From Streptomyces bauhiniae (lineage in GTDB: Bacteria > Actinomycetota > Actinomycetes > Streptomycetales > Streptomycetaceae), in assembly GCF_004784475.1 (NCBI RefSeq), contig NZ_SRRT01000009.1:186001-250000 (forward strand): a stretch of DNA of 64,000 bases. The letters are read 5' to 3'. Made by a program: the position numbers and the translations under genes. This document shows, piece by piece, positions 31,244-40,233 of the stretch; positions within the stretch are counted from its first letter, which is position 1, and each line of letters begins with the position of its first letter. The notes under the pieces are model-generated. The model did not search any database and had not been told where the DNA came from. It was given only the letters and a program-made list of their open reading frames with translations.

Positions 31244-32617
31244 ATGGAGCACTACCGAATCGTCAACCCCGCCACCGGCGAGACCGAGCGGGAGTACCCG
31301 ACCGCGACCGACGCCGAACTGCGCGAGGCGCTCGAAGCCGCCGACACCGCCCAGCGCGAGTGGGCCGCCCGGCCGCCCGAGGAGCGCGCGGCCGTACTGC
31401 ACCGGGTGGCCGACCTCTACGAGGAGCGCAAGGACCAGCTCGCCGCGATCATCACCCGCGAGATGGGCAAGCCGGTGAAGCAGGGCCTCGGCGAGATCGA
31501 CATCGTCGTCTCGATCTACCGGTACTACGCCGACCACGGCGAGGAATTCCTGAAGGAGGAGGAGCTGGACGTGGCCTCCGGCGGCCGCGCCGTCATCCGC
31601 AAGGAGGCCGTCGGCACCCTGCTCGGGATCATGCCGTGGAACTTCCCGTACTACCAGGTCGCCCGGTTCGCCGCGCCCAACCTGATGCTGGGCAACGCGA
31701 TCCTGCTCAAGCACGCCCCACAGTGTCCGGAGTCGGCGCTGGAGATGGAGCGGATCTTCCAGGACGCCGGGCTGCCGAAGGGGGCGTACATCAACATCTT
31801 CGCCACCAACGACCAGATCGCGGACGTGATCGCCGACGACCGCATCCAGGGCGTCTCCCTCACCGGCTCCGAGCGGGCGGGCGCGGCCGTGGCCGAGATC
31901 GCGGGCCGGAACCTGAAGAAGGTCGTGCTGGAGCTGGGCGGCTCCGACCCGTATCTGATCCTGGGCGTCTCGGACATGTCCCGCGTCGTGAAGAACACCC
32001 TCCAGGGCCGCATGCTCAACGCGGGCCAGGCGTGCAACGCCTCCAAGCGGATCATCGCCCTGGACGAGCACTACGACGACTTCGCCGAGCAGTACACCGA
32101 GGCGATCCGCCGCATCGTCCCCGGCGACCCCACCGACCCCGGCACCTTCATGGGCCCGCTCTCCTCGGAGAAGGCCGTGGAAACCCTGGACGAGCAGGTC
32201 CAGGACGCCGTCTCCAAGGGCGCGACCGTGCTGGCCGGCGGCCGCCGCATGGACCGGCCGGGCGCCTGGTACGAGCCGACGGTGCTCGCCGGCATCACGC
32301 CCGACATGCGCGCCTACAAGGAGGAGCTGTTCGGCCCGGTCGCGCTGCTGTTCAAGGTGGGCTCCGAGGACGAGGCGGTCGAGTTCGCCAACAACTCGCC
32401 GTACGGGCTGAGCGCCTCGGTGCAGACCGACGACGACGAGCAGGCCGAGCGGGTGGCCCAGCGCCTCGCCACCGGCATGGTGTTCCTCGGCGGCCCGGCC
32501 GGCACCGCCGCCGAGCTGCCCTTCGGCGGCGTCAAGCGGTCCGGCTTCGGCCGCGAACTGGGCCGCTTCGGCATGGAGGAGTTCGCCAACCACAAGCTGG
32601 TCCGCATCACCCGCTGA
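31244..32617 (+). CDS. gabD: NAD(P)-dependent succinate-semialdehyde dehydrogenase
   Basis: This 457-residue aldehyde dehydrogenase oxidises succinate semialdehyde to succinate. MPWNFPYYQVARFAAPNLMLGN is the cofactor segment and SLTGSERAGAAVAE the Rossmann turn. VLELGGSDP carries the general base Glu, and the nucleophile is the Cys in NAGQACNASKR near residue 264. Length and the ELPFGGVKRSGFGRELG motif fit the short GabD1-type of actinobacteria (about 457 residues). Neighbouring gabT is absent, so another aldehyde is possible. It starts at an ATG after ACGAGAGGACGTC, and mtr follows 37 bases later on the same strand. Confidence 0.88.
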   Translation: MEHYRIVNPATGETEREYPTATDAELREALEAADTAQREWAARPPEERAAVLHRVADLYEERKDQLAAIITREMGKPVKQGLGEIDIVVSIYRYYADHGEEFLKEEELDVASGGRAVIRKEAVGTLLGIMPWNFPYYQVARFAAPNLMLGNAILLKHAPQCPESALEMERIFQDAGLPKGAYINIFATNDQIADVIADDRIQGVSLTGSERAGAAVAEIAGRNLKKVVLELGGSDPYLILGVSDMSRVVKNTLQGRMLNAGQACNASKRIIALDEHYDDFAEQYTEAIRRIVPGDPTDPGTFMGPLSSEKAVETLDEQVQDAVSKGATVLAGGRRMDRPGAWYEPTVLAGITPDMRAYKEELFGPVALLFKVGSEDEAVEFANNSPYGLSASVQTDDDEQAERVAQRLATGMVFLGGPAGTAAELPFGGVKRSGFGRELGRFGMEEFANHKLVRITR

Positions 32618-32654
32618 CCGGCATGAACCCCGGCCCGCGGGACACGTTCCCGGC

Positions 32655-34022
32655 ATGCGCAGTCATGACCTGATCGTCATCGGAGCCGGGACCGGCAACA
32701 CCCTCGTCGACGACCGCTTCGCCCACCTGGACGTCGCCGTCGTCGCCGAGGGCCCCTTCGGCGGCACCTGCCTCAACGCGGGCTGCATCCCGAGCAAGAT
32801 GCTCGCCGCCACCGCCGACGTGGCCGACGCCGTCCGCGAGGCCCACCGCCACGACATCGACGCCGAGCTGCGCCGGGTGCGCTGGACCGACGCCCGCGAC
32901 CGGGTGTTCGGCCGCCTCGACACCACCGCCAAGGAGGGCGAGGAGGGGCGGCGGGCCTCGGAGAACGTCACCGTGTACCGGGGCCGGGCCCGCTTCACCG
33001 GCGAGCGCCGGATCGGCGTGGAGACCGCGAGTGGCCCGGTGGAGCTGTGTGCCGACCGGATCGTGGTCGCGGCGGGTGGGCGGCCGGTCGTACCCCCGGT
33101 GGTCGCGGACTCCGGGCTGCCGTACGAGACCTCGGACACGGTGATGCGGCTCGACAGCCCGCCGGAGCGGCTGGTCGTGCTCGGCGGCGGATACATCGCG
33201 GCCGAACTCGCCCATGTCTTCCACTCGGTGGGCAGCCACGTCACCGTGGTCGAGCAGCAGGACCGGCTGCTGGCCCAGCAGGACGAAGCGGTCTCCGAGG
33301 CGTTCACCGACATCGTGCGCGACCAGTGGGACCTGCGCCTCGGCCGGGAGCTGACCGAGGTCTCGGGGGAGCCGGGTGACCTGCGGCTCACCCTGGACGA
33401 CGGCACCGAACTGCGCGCCGACACGCTGCTGGTGGCGGTCGGGCGCCGTCCCAACGGGGACCGCCTCGGTCTGGACGCGGCCGGGATCGACGCCGAGGAC
33501 GGCCGGATCACCGTGGACGAGCACCTGCGCACCAGCGCCGAGGGCGTATGGGCGCTCGGGGACGTGTCCACGGCCGTACCGCTCAAGCATGTCGCCAACC
33601 GCGAGGCCGAGGTGGTCGCGCACAACCTCCTGCACCCCGGCGACCTTCGCACCATGAGCTACGGCGCGGTGCCCGCCGCCGTGTTCACCCGCCCGCAGAT
33701 CGCCCAGGTCGGCCTCACCGAGCGGGAGGCCCGCGAGCAGGGCCTCGACTACGTCACCGCCACGCACCGGTACGAGGACGTGGCCTACGGCTGGGCGCTG
33801 GAGGAGACCCGGGGCTTCTGCAAGGTCCTCGTCGAGCGGGGCACCGGCCGCCTGCTCGGTGCCCATCTGCTCGGCCCGCAGGCGGCCACCCTGGTCCAGC
33901 CGCTGGTCGTGGCGCAGACCTTCGGCATCACCGCGCGCGACCTCGCGGAGAGGCCGCTGTGGATTCACCCGGCGCTGACGGAGGTCGTGGAGAACGCGCT
34001 GCGGGAGCTGGACTCCCGCTGA
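32655..34022 (+). CDS. mtr: Mycothione reductase
   Basis: Mtr reduces oxidised mycothiol with NADPH and keeps the thiol pool of actinomycetes reduced. The 455-residue flavoenzyme has the FAD site DLIVIGAGTGNTLVDDRFAH, with GTGN as in M. tuberculosis Mtr rather than the GxGxxG of lipoamide dehydrogenases. The redox pair is in GGTCLNAGCIPSK near residues 36-48, ADTLLVAVGRRPNGD follows, and the C-terminal catalytic His-Glu is WIHPALTEVVENAL. Phrases such as SDTVMR, FIAAEFAHVF-like and EDVAYGWALEE match Mtr closely. The ATG has no good binding site, so a different start a few codons away is possible. Confidence 0.9.
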   Translation: MRSHDLIVIGAGTGNTLVDDRFAHLDVAVVAEGPFGGTCLNAGCIPSKMLAATADVADAVREAHRHDIDAELRRVRWTDARDRVFGRLDTTAKEGEEGRRASENVTVYRGRARFTGERRIGVETASGPVELCADRIVVAAGGRPVVPPVVADSGLPYETSDTVMRLDSPPERLVVLGGGYIAAELAHVFHSVGSHVTVVEQQDRLLAQQDEAVSEAFTDIVRDQWDLRLGRELTEVSGEPGDLRLTLDDGTELRADTLLVAVGRRPNGDRLGLDAAGIDAEDGRITVDEHLRTSAEGVWALGDVSTAVPLKHVANREAEVVAHNLLHPGDLRTMSYGAVPAAVFTRPQIAQVGLTEREAREQGLDYVTATHRYEDVAYGWALEETRGFCKVLVERGTGRLLGAHLLGPQAATLVQPLVVAQTFGITARDLAERPLWIHPALTEVVENALRELDSR

Positions 34023-34025
34023 GCA

Positions 34026-35096
34026 TCACGTCCGCTGGAAGAACTCCACCTCCGCCAGCGCGATGTGCCGCCCGCCGGACAGGCCGACCGGGTCACTGAG
34101 CGTCAGCCGTACCGAGGTGACCCGGCTCATGCCGACCGCGACGGGCTGCGGGCCGGGCTTGTCGCTCAAGTCGATCTCCTTGCGCCGGACTTCGCCGTCC
34201 TCGGAGTAGACGTCCATGTCCAGATGGAGGGCGCGGGCCTGGCTGCCGTAGTCCTCGGCGTTCTTGGACGCGCCGTTGGTGACGATCACGTCCACGAACC
34301 GGAACGGCTTGGCGAAGGCGTACGTCACCGACGCGCCCTTGCCGGGGATCGCCCAGTAGCGGTTGGTGAGCCCGTCGGTGGTGAGCCGGGCGGAGTGCCC
34401 CGGCAGCTCGGCCGTGGCGGTGACACGGGACGGGCTCACCGCCTTCGGTGTGCCCAGCTTGTCCCGCGTGTCCTCGATCAGGGCCCGCCCGGCCGGGAGC
34501 AGCAGGAACCCCGCCACACACAGCGCCAGCACCACCGCGAGGATCACCAACAGCCGCGTCAGCGCGCCCGACCCGGCCCGGGTGCGCCGCCGGAACGGCC
34601 ACACGGTGCGCCACCACGGCAGCGGCTCCGGCGCCGCGACCGGCGCCAGCGGCGCGGCGCACTTGCGGCAGAAGCGGCGGTGCGGGGGGTTGGGCGTACG
34701 GCAGACGGGACACGGGATGCCGGAGGTGTCCTCGTCCGCCGGGAGCGGGCGGACCACCGGGCGGGGGGCGACCGCCTTGGCGGGCTTGACGGGTTGGGGG
34801 GCGGCCGGGGGCTCGGGGGCTACCGGACGCGGCGGGGCCGGGGTGGGCTCGGGTGCCGGCGCGGGGGTCGGCGTGGGCGGCTCGGCCTCGTCGGTCCGGG
34901 CCGGCGCGGGCTCGGCCACCGGCTCGGGCGCGGGTTCCGGCGCGGCCTCCGGTTCCACGGGTACGGCGGCAGCCGCCCCGCTCCAGGTCCGCGAGGACCG
35001 TTCCGACCCCTCCGACCAGCCCAGATAACTCCCGCAGTTCCCGCAGAAGTCGTCCGTCGCCTCGTTCGACGCCCCGCAGGCGGGACACTCGCGCAT
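34026..35096 (-). CDS. Zinc-ribbon membrane protein with C-terminal glycan-binding-like domain (CIS cluster)
   Basis: This 356-residue protein begins with a zinc ribbon (CPACG-x10-CGNCG, residues 4-22) and a Pro/Ala/Glu-rich linker. A second zinc ribbon follows (CPVC-x10-CRKC, near 128-150), then one membrane helix (about 175-196, LLVILAVVLALCVAGFLLL). The roughly 150-residue beta-rich C-terminal domain looks like the NADase-type/discoidin-like glycan-binding fold (SARLTTDGLTNRYWAIPGKG, FRFVDVIVTNG, RVTSVRLTLSDPV). It could link the CIS baseplate end to the envelope (inference). ATG 35096 has AAGGAG at 10 bases; GTG 35105, overlapping the previous stop, is an alternative. It is the last gene of the CIS operon. 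Confidence 0.75.
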   Translation of the reverse strand: MRECPACGASNEATDDFCGNCGSYLGWSEGSERSSRTWSGAAAAVPVEPEAAPEPAPEPVAEPAPARTDEAEPPTPTPAPAPEPTPAPPRPVAPEPPAAPQPVKPAKAVAPRPVVRPLPADEDTSGIPCPVCRTPNPPHRRFCRKCAAPLAPVAAPEPLPWWRTVWPFRRRTRAGSGALTRLLVILAVVLALCVAGFLLLPAGRALIEDTRDKLGTPKAVSPSRVTATAELPGHSARLTTDGLTNRYWAIPGKGASVTYAFAKPFRFVDVIVTNGASKNAEDYGSQARALHLDMDVYSEDGEVRRKEIDLSDKPGPQPVAVGMSRVTSVRLTLSDPVGLSGGRHIALAEVEFFQRT

Positions 35097-35101
35097 CGCC
35101 G

Positions 35102-35671
35102 TCACTCTCCTTCGCCGGAGCCGGAGGGCGCGGCGGTGAGGACCTCGACCCGGCATCGCGTGTGCACCGGGACCAGGGCCCGGATCAGTTCATGGACCCG
35201 TGACTCCTCGACCGTCGCCTCCCGGCCGGGCCACACCCGTACGACGATCTCGGCGGCGGGCGCGGGCGGCAGCTCGCTGCCGGGGGTGCTGGACCAGACG
35301 GCGCCGCCGTCGCCGACCACCTCGGCCCGTACCCCGAGGATCAGGTGGAGCGCCTCCACCAGACCGCGCTTGGTACCGCGCCACCGGTGCAGCTCCATCG
35401 CCCGGACCGTGGCCTCGCGGCGCAGCTCCAGCGGCCAGCGCGGGTCGTCCACGCCGCCGACCCAGGAGGCGAGCCAGGCCACGAAGTCGGCCGGGGCCAC
35501 CCGTGGGTCGAGGTAGGCGGGCAGGTTGTCGAGCGTGCTGAACACCGGGGCCAGGACGGTGTCCAGACCGGCGGTGAACCGCTGGGCGAAGTCGTCCTCC
35601 GCGTACAGCGCGGGCAGTTGGCCGCCGATCGGATGACGGCTCGGCAGACCGGGGATCGCGGCGCGGCTCAT
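35102..35671 (-). CDS. CIS baseplate protein, phage tail protein I-like (Afp12/gpI type)
   Basis: This 189-residue baseplate wedge protein has LPALYAEDDFAQRFTAGLDT at the start, then LPAYLDPRVAPADFVAWLASWVG and LRREATVRAMELHRWRGTKRGLVEAL. These are the conserved segments of the P2 gpI / TIGR02242-type tail proteins. The tail is a beta-rich stretch ending in VHTRCRVEVL. In contractile systems this protein sits at the outer baseplate and connects to fibres. It starts in an ATGA overlap with the gpJ-like gene, as in most CIS operons. No separate fibre gene follows; the zinc-ribbon membrane protein takes that place. Confidence 0.88.
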   Translation of the reverse strand: MSRAAIPGLPSRHPIGGQLPALYAEDDFAQRFTAGLDTVLAPVFSTLDNLPAYLDPRVAPADFVAWLASWVGGVDDPRWPLELRREATVRAMELHRWRGTKRGLVEALHLILGVRAEVVGDGGAVWSSTPGSELPPAPAAEIVVRVWPGREATVEESRVHELIRALVPVHTRCRVEVLTAAPSGSGEGE

Positions 35672-37626
35672 ACCCGCGCCTCCGGCTCCGCCGCCGTGAC
35701 GACCACCTGATGCTGGTACGGGAAGACCAGCGCGCCCGCGCCGATGTCGACCCGGTCGACCGGCGTACCGCGCCGGCCGGTCACCGGGTCGGCCGGGAAC
35801 AGCCGGATGTCCTCCACCAGCACGTCCCCCACGGCACGCTGGAGCACGCCGAACACCTCTCCGTACTGCACCGGGCGCCCGAACGGCCAGCCCGTGCCGT
35901 CGGGGCCGCCGTGCAGCGGGTCGAGGTGGTCGTAGAGCGCGGCCAGGGCGGTGGCCCGTACCCGGTCCGCGACGGCGGCCGGGGCGGTGAGCCGGGCCAC
36001 CACGGTGACGCCCTGGTAGACCGGGGGTTCCACCACGAGACGGGTGCCGATCAGGCGCCGCTCGTCCAGGGCCTCGGTGATCGCGGCGAGTACCTGGTCG
36101 GACGGGATGAGCTGCTCGAAGCGGACCCGGCCGTCGTCGTCGGGCACCGCGTCCGGCACCACCAGCACCCGGACCGCGCCGGGTTCGTCGGCGGCGGGCA
36201 GACAGCGCACCCGGCGCACCGAGGGCGCCGCCTGCCGGGCGATGATCTCGTGATCCTCGGCGGTCACCGCGCGCTCCTGCATGCGCAGCGCCTGCGGGGC
36301 GCGCAGCCGGGCGTTGGCCACGCTCTCGCCCGCGACCCCGCCACGGGCCGCCTCCCGGTTGCCGACGCGGGCGACGTACGGCACCGAACTGCGCAGCACG
36401 TTGATGGCGCCGCGCGCCACGTTGCCCGCCGGGCCGCCGCCCGTGCGGTAGCGGGCCACCCGGACCTGGGCGCCCTTGGGCGGCACCGCGCCGCACGGGC
36501 GCAGCGTGCCGTCGGGCTCGCGCAGCGCGGGCGCGAAGCCGAACTCGCCCGAGGTGGCGTCGACCCGTACGTGCCGGTCCTCGGGGCCGGACCGGCCGAA
36601 GTGCTCGACGACCTGCCAGCGCTGCCAGCCGTCGGCGGAGGACACCTCCACCACGGGCGGCTCGCCGTCCAGCAGCACCGGCGGCCGCTCCAGGCGGAAC
36701 GTCTGCCCGGCGACGCCCTCGGAGACGCCGAGCGGCACGTCCGTCACCGTCTCCGCGTGCTCCACCGTCATGGTGCCGCCCACCGTGAACACGGCGGCCT
36801 CCCGCACCGTCGGCGACTCGGAGTAGAAGGGCTGGCCGGGTTCCGCCGGGACCACCCGGCAGCGCAGCCAGCCCGCGTGCGTCCCGCCGATCACGGACGC
36901 CGTGTGCGAGGCGGGGACGTACACGATGATCTCGCCGGGCCGGTTCAGGCCGCCCGTGGTGTCCTCGCCGGTCTCGCACCGCAGCCAGCGCGTGCCGTCC
37001 CATGCCTCCCAGACCAGCGGGGGCTGGCGCGGGTCGACGCCGACGCCCTCGACCCGGCTGTCCAGGCGGACGGCGACCACACAGCGCGGCACGGCGGTCG
37101 GCAGCCCGAACAGCAGGGCGTCACCGGGCTCGGGCGTCGTCTGGAAGCAGGGCACGTCCCGGCCCTCGGCCAGCGCGTTCGTCCGGTCGGTCTGCTCACC
37201 GCCGCGCGGCGCCGTCACCAGCCGGATCAACTCGCTGGGCACGATGCGCAGTTCACCGGTGGTGGCGAAGACGACGGCGTCCTCGTCCTCGCCCGCCGCC
37301 GTCGTCACCTCGGTGCCCTCGGTCAGCGTCACCGGCTCCGGCTGCGGCGCGGAGAGCCAGAAGTCGACCTCGGCGGCAGCGGCCGACGGCGGGAACAGCC
37401 GGATGCCCAACAGGTCGAGAAAAGCCAGGTAGTTCTTCTCCGGCACCCGGTTCAGCCGGTACAGGAGCTGGTCCACCAGATAGGCGAACGTCTCGATCAG
37501 CGTGACACCGGGGTCCGACACATTGTGGTCGGTCCACTCGGGGGCACGCTGCTGCACATACCGTTTCGCCTCGTCGACGAGCTGCTGGAAGCGCCGGTCG
37601 TCCAGATTGGGGGAGGGCAGGACCAT
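35668..37626 (-). CDS. CIS baseplate assembly protein, gpJ-like (Afp11 type)
   Basis: This 652-residue protein has the start LPSPNLDDRRFQQLVDEAKR, then APEWTDHNVSDPGVTLIETFAYLVDQLLYRLNRVP. That is the canonical opening of the putative baseplate assembly proteins of CIS and R-type systems. A large middle insertion of beta domains (about 100-420) is followed by the baseplate J-like core (VTAEDHEIIARQAAPSVRRV, RDRVRATALAALYDHLDPLHGG, EVFGVLQRAVGDVLV). It forms the inner wedge of the baseplate. The ATG overlaps the gp25 stop by 1 base, and the stop overlaps the gpI-like start. Confidence 0.92.
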   Translation of the reverse strand: MVLPSPNLDDRRFQQLVDEAKRYVQQRAPEWTDHNVSDPGVTLIETFAYLVDQLLYRLNRVPEKNYLAFLDLLGIRLFPPSAAAAEVDFWLSAPQPEPVTLTEGTEVTTAAGEDEDAVVFATTGELRIVPSELIRLVTAPRGGEQTDRTNALAEGRDVPCFQTTPEPGDALLFGLPTAVPRCVVAVRLDSRVEGVGVDPRQPPLVWEAWDGTRWLRCETGEDTTGGLNRPGEIIVYVPASHTASVIGGTHAGWLRCRVVPAEPGQPFYSESPTVREAAVFTVGGTMTVEHAETVTDVPLGVSEGVAGQTFRLERPPVLLDGEPPVVEVSSADGWQRWQVVEHFGRSGPEDRHVRVDATSGEFGFAPALREPDGTLRPCGAVPPKGAQVRVARYRTGGGPAGNVARGAINVLRSSVPYVARVGNREAARGGVAGESVANARLRAPQALRMQERAVTAEDHEIIARQAAPSVRRVRCLPAADEPGAVRVLVVPDAVPDDDGRVRFEQLIPSDQVLAAITEALDERRLIGTRLVVEPPVYQGVTVVARLTAPAAVADRVRATALAALYDHLDPLHGGPDGTGWPFGRPVQYGEVFGVLQRAVGDVLVEDIRLFPADPVTGRRGTPVDRVDIGAGALVFPYQHQVVVTAAEPEARV

Positions 37627-38048
37627 CAGTCGCCGACCACTTCCTCGACACCCTCCTCGGAGGGGATCGTGTAGAACGGAAACACCAGATTGCGCCGGTC
37701 GTTGGTGGAACGCACGGTGTAATGCACGTCGATGTAGAGCGTCCCGGCGTCCACCGCGTCGAAGGCCACCACCACGTCGTCCACGGAGATCCGCGGTTCC
37801 CACCGCTCCAGGGCCTCCCGGACCTGCTGCGCGACCCGGCCCGCCGTGTCGCCGTCGCCCGGCGCGAACACGTAGTCGTGGATGCCGCAGCCGAACTCGG
37901 GCCGCATCGGCCGCTCGCCGGGCGCGGTGCCGAGGACCAGCCGGATGGCCTCCTCGATCTCCCGCGCCCGCTCCACCATGGCGATGCCGCCGGTGGGGCC
38001 GACCCGCAGCGGGAACGCCCAGCCCCGGCCGATGAACCGCTCGCTCAC
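37626..38048 (-). CDS. CIS baseplate wedge protein, gp25 family (Afp9 type)
   Basis: This 140-residue protein belongs to the GPW/gp25 family. IGRGWAFPLRVGPTGGIAMV is the N-terminal strand, and REIEEAIRLVLGTAPGERPMRP-EFGCGIHDYVFAP carries the conserved R-x-E-FG motif that nucleates the sheath. The C-terminal strands (DAGTLYIDVHYTVRSTNDRR) complete the domain. It links the baseplate to the first sheath ring. It starts in a 4-base overlap with the PAAR gene. Confidence 0.92.
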   Translation of the reverse strand: MSERFIGRGWAFPLRVGPTGGIAMVERAREIEEAIRLVLGTAPGERPMRPEFGCGIHDYVFAPGDGDTAGRVAQQVREALERWEPRISVDDVVVAFDAVDAGTLYIDVHYTVRSTNDRRNLVFPFYTIPSEEGVEEVVGD

Positions 38049-38365
38049 AGCACGCCACCTATCTCCACGCTCAACTCACCCATCACGATCTGCGCCTGGC
38101 ACGCCGTCTTGTCGCCCATCCGCGCGGCCGGCAGCCCACCGATCAGCACGCCCTCCCCGACCAGCGCCATCGGGTCGGGAATGATCACGTTCGCCGGGCC
38201 GGTGGCCGCGTGCGGCGGGACCACGCACACGTGCAGGCTGCCCACCACGGCGGCCGGACGGCCCCCGATCAGCACGGTCGCCACCCGCGCGGCGGCCGCG
38301 GGCGGCGGGGTGGTGATCCGGCCGCCATGGCTCGTCGGATCACCGGTACGGGCTGCGGCCGGCAT
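38045..38365 (-). CDS. PAAR-type spike tip protein
   Basis: This 106-residue protein is one PAAR domain and nothing else. It reads PAAARTGDPTSHGGRI, then RVATVLIGGRPAAVVGSLHV with His-containing repeats and GEGVLIGGLPAARMGDKTACQ. The conserved His and Cys residues (TSHGG, HVC, TAC) should bind the zinc at the apex of the spike. The absence of an effector extension means that cargo is loaded elsewhere, probably in the tube. ATG 38365 is the only reasonable start, although the binding site is weak (CGAGGAGT at 11 bases). Confidence 0.9.
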   Translation of the reverse strand: MPAAARTGDPTSHGGRITTPPPAAAARVATVLIGGRPAAVVGSLHVCVVPPHAATGPANVIIPDPMALVGEGVLIGGLPAARMGDKTACQAQIVMGELSVEIGGVL

Positions 38366-38409
38366 CGTGAACTCCTCGGTAATCGACAACAACAGGCATG
38401 TGGAACGGC

Positions 38410-40233
38410 TCAGTTGATCCGGATGAGCTTGGCCTTCAGGACACCCAGCAGACCACCGTCCACCTCGACCGACGAGCGCCCGGTCACCGCCACCGCGCGC
38501 CCGGACACGGACACCCGCGACTGCCCGTCGATCGTCACCCGGCGCCCCTTCAGGGTCACTTCGCCTCGCGGCGCGCTCAGCGTGATGTCCTGCTTGTCCA
38601 GCACCATCGACGTGCCCACCTGCCCCGGTGACCGGTACACGGTCACCTCGATCCGGTCCTCGCGGTCGTCCATCCGGACCTCCAGCCGCTTGTCCGCCGT
38701 CACCAGCCGCAGCCCCGACGGACCCGGCCGGGGCGCGTCCAGCAGCTCCAGCCGATGCCCCGAACGGGACACGACGGAACGCCGGTTGACCTTCCCGCTG
38801 GTCTTGTCGATCAGCGGGACGTCGTGCTTCGACGGCTTGTCCACGCCGTTGTACAGCCCGCCGAGGACGTACGGACTGTCCAGCAGCCCCTGCTCGAACC
38901 CGACCAGCACCTCGTCGTTGACCTCCGGGCTGACCACACCGCCGCCGCCCTTGCCGCCCCACTGCACGGTACGCGTCCAGTCCGAGACGTAAGTGTCGTC
39001 CAGCCAGGGGAACTTGAGCCGGACCGCGCCCTGTTCGGCGCCGTTCGGCTCGCGTACGTCGGTGACCACGCCGATCGCCAGTCCCGGAATGCGCGCACCG
39101 CGCGATCCGGCGGCCCCGGCACCGGAGAGCCCGGTCAGCGAGGGGTCCGGGCGGGAACTGACCCACAGGGTCGTCCGGTAACCGCCGTGCGGCTCCAGCA
39201 CATGCTGCACCGCCGTCGCCGTGTACCGCCCCGAGAACGCCGGGCCCACATTGCCCAGCGCGACCGCCTTGCCCGCGCGCAGCGCCGGATTTCCGGTGGT
39301 CAGCGCCTCCAGGTCACCGTAGGACGCGCTCACCTGCTCCGCCGTCGCCCGCGCCACCGCCGCCGCCTCCGCCTGGGTGCGGTACGGGGTGTCGGCCACC
39401 GTCACCTGCGTCTTCTTCCCGAACCGGTTCACCGACGCCGGGTTCAGACCCGGTACGACCGTGCCGCTGGTGATGGACGCCTGCTCGGCCACCACCGCCC
39501 GCTTGGTCGTCGCGTCCCAGCCGCGCACCTGCACCTTCTGCGCCGCGTCCGCCATCGACAGCGACGCCCGCAGCGCCAGCAGGTTCCGCCCGTACTCCAG
39601 CACCAGCGGGCTCCGCGTCGCGGGCGTCGACGGAGCGGGCGCGCCGGACGCCTTCACCGGGCGGGTGAACTGCAGGACCCCCTTGTCGTCCACCCGTACC
39701 TGCGCACCGCACTCGCCCGCCAGATACTGCAGGAAGTCCCAGTCGGAGACGTTCGCCTGCGAGAGCTGCTTGTGCGTGACCGCCGGGGCCTCCACCTTGC
39801 CGCAGGCCAGGCCCGCCGAGGTGGCGACCTTGCGGATGATCGCCGCCGTCGTCATGTTCCGGTACGCCACCACCTTCCGGCCGCGCTGCAGCCGGTGCGC
39901 CTTGGAGTACGCCCGTACGACGGTGAACGTGCCGGTGCCGTCCCGGTCCAGCTCCAGCGCCGTCACCTCACCGCTGAACAGCGGCTCCCGCGCCTGCCCC
40001 TTCACCGTCACCACCGACACCTTCAGCGGCGTGCCGATCGTGACACCGGTCGCCGCGAGGAACTCGTGCTGCGGATCGCGGTACATCAGCACCGCCGTGT
40101 CCGGCAGCCCCACGCTCTCCTCGATCACACAGCTCACGAGCTGTGTCGCCCAGGTCTTCGGCAGCTCGCCCGGCGCCTCGACCACCGGATCGGCCGCGAA
40201 CGACCGCACATCACCCGACTCGGCGGCCGTCAC
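38410..40233 (-). CDS. VgrG-like spike/hub protein
   Basis: This 607-residue central spike fuses gp27-like hub domains and a gp5-like OB fold with a beta-helix needle. The hub part has PLFSGEVTALELDRDGTGTF and SQANVSDWDFLQYLAGECGAQV (the Phage_GPD signature). The OB fold is at about 390-475 (GAVRLKFPWLDDTYVSDWTR, VSPEVNDEVLVGFEQG, SPYVLGGLYNG). The needle follows with short beta repeats (ITLSAPRGEVTLKGRRVTID). The C-terminus LLGVLKAKLIRIN is plain, with no effector domain. It starts at a GTG in a GTGA overlap with the LysM gene. Confidence 0.93.
   Translation of the reverse strand: MTAAESGDVRSFAADPVVEAPGELPKTWATQLVSCVIEESVGLPDTAVLMYRDPQHEFLAATGVTIGTPLKVSVVTVKGQAREPLFSGEVTALELDRDGTGTFTVVRAYSKAHRLQRGRKVVAYRNMTTAAIIRKVATSAGLACGKVEAPAVTHKQLSQANVSDWDFLQYLAGECGAQVRVDDKGVLQFTRPVKASGAPAPSTPATRSPLVLEYGRNLLALRASLSMADAAQKVQVRGWDATTKRAVVAEQASITSGTVVPGLNPASVNRFGKKTQVTVADTPYRTQAEAAAVARATAEQVSASYGDLEALTTGNPALRAGKAVALGNVGPAFSGRYTATAVQHVLEPHGGYRTTLWVSSRPDPSLTGLSGAGAAGSRGARIPGLAIGVVTDVREPNGAEQGAVRLKFPWLDDTYVSDWTRTVQWGGKGGGGVVSPEVNDEVLVGFEQGLLDSPYVLGGLYNGVDKPSKHDVPLIDKTSGKVNRRSVVSRSGHRLELLDAPRPGPSGLRLVTADKRLEVRMDDREDRIEVTVYRSPGQVGTSMVLDKQDITLSAPRGEVTLKGRRVTIDGQSRVSVSGRAVAVTGRSSVEVDGGLLGVLKAKLIRIN

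Noticed and set aside
31073..32656. Extension of the PP2C phosphatase frame upstream to 32656.
   Set aside because: This part is antisense to gabD and has no coding character. The PAS domain starts at the ATG 31072.
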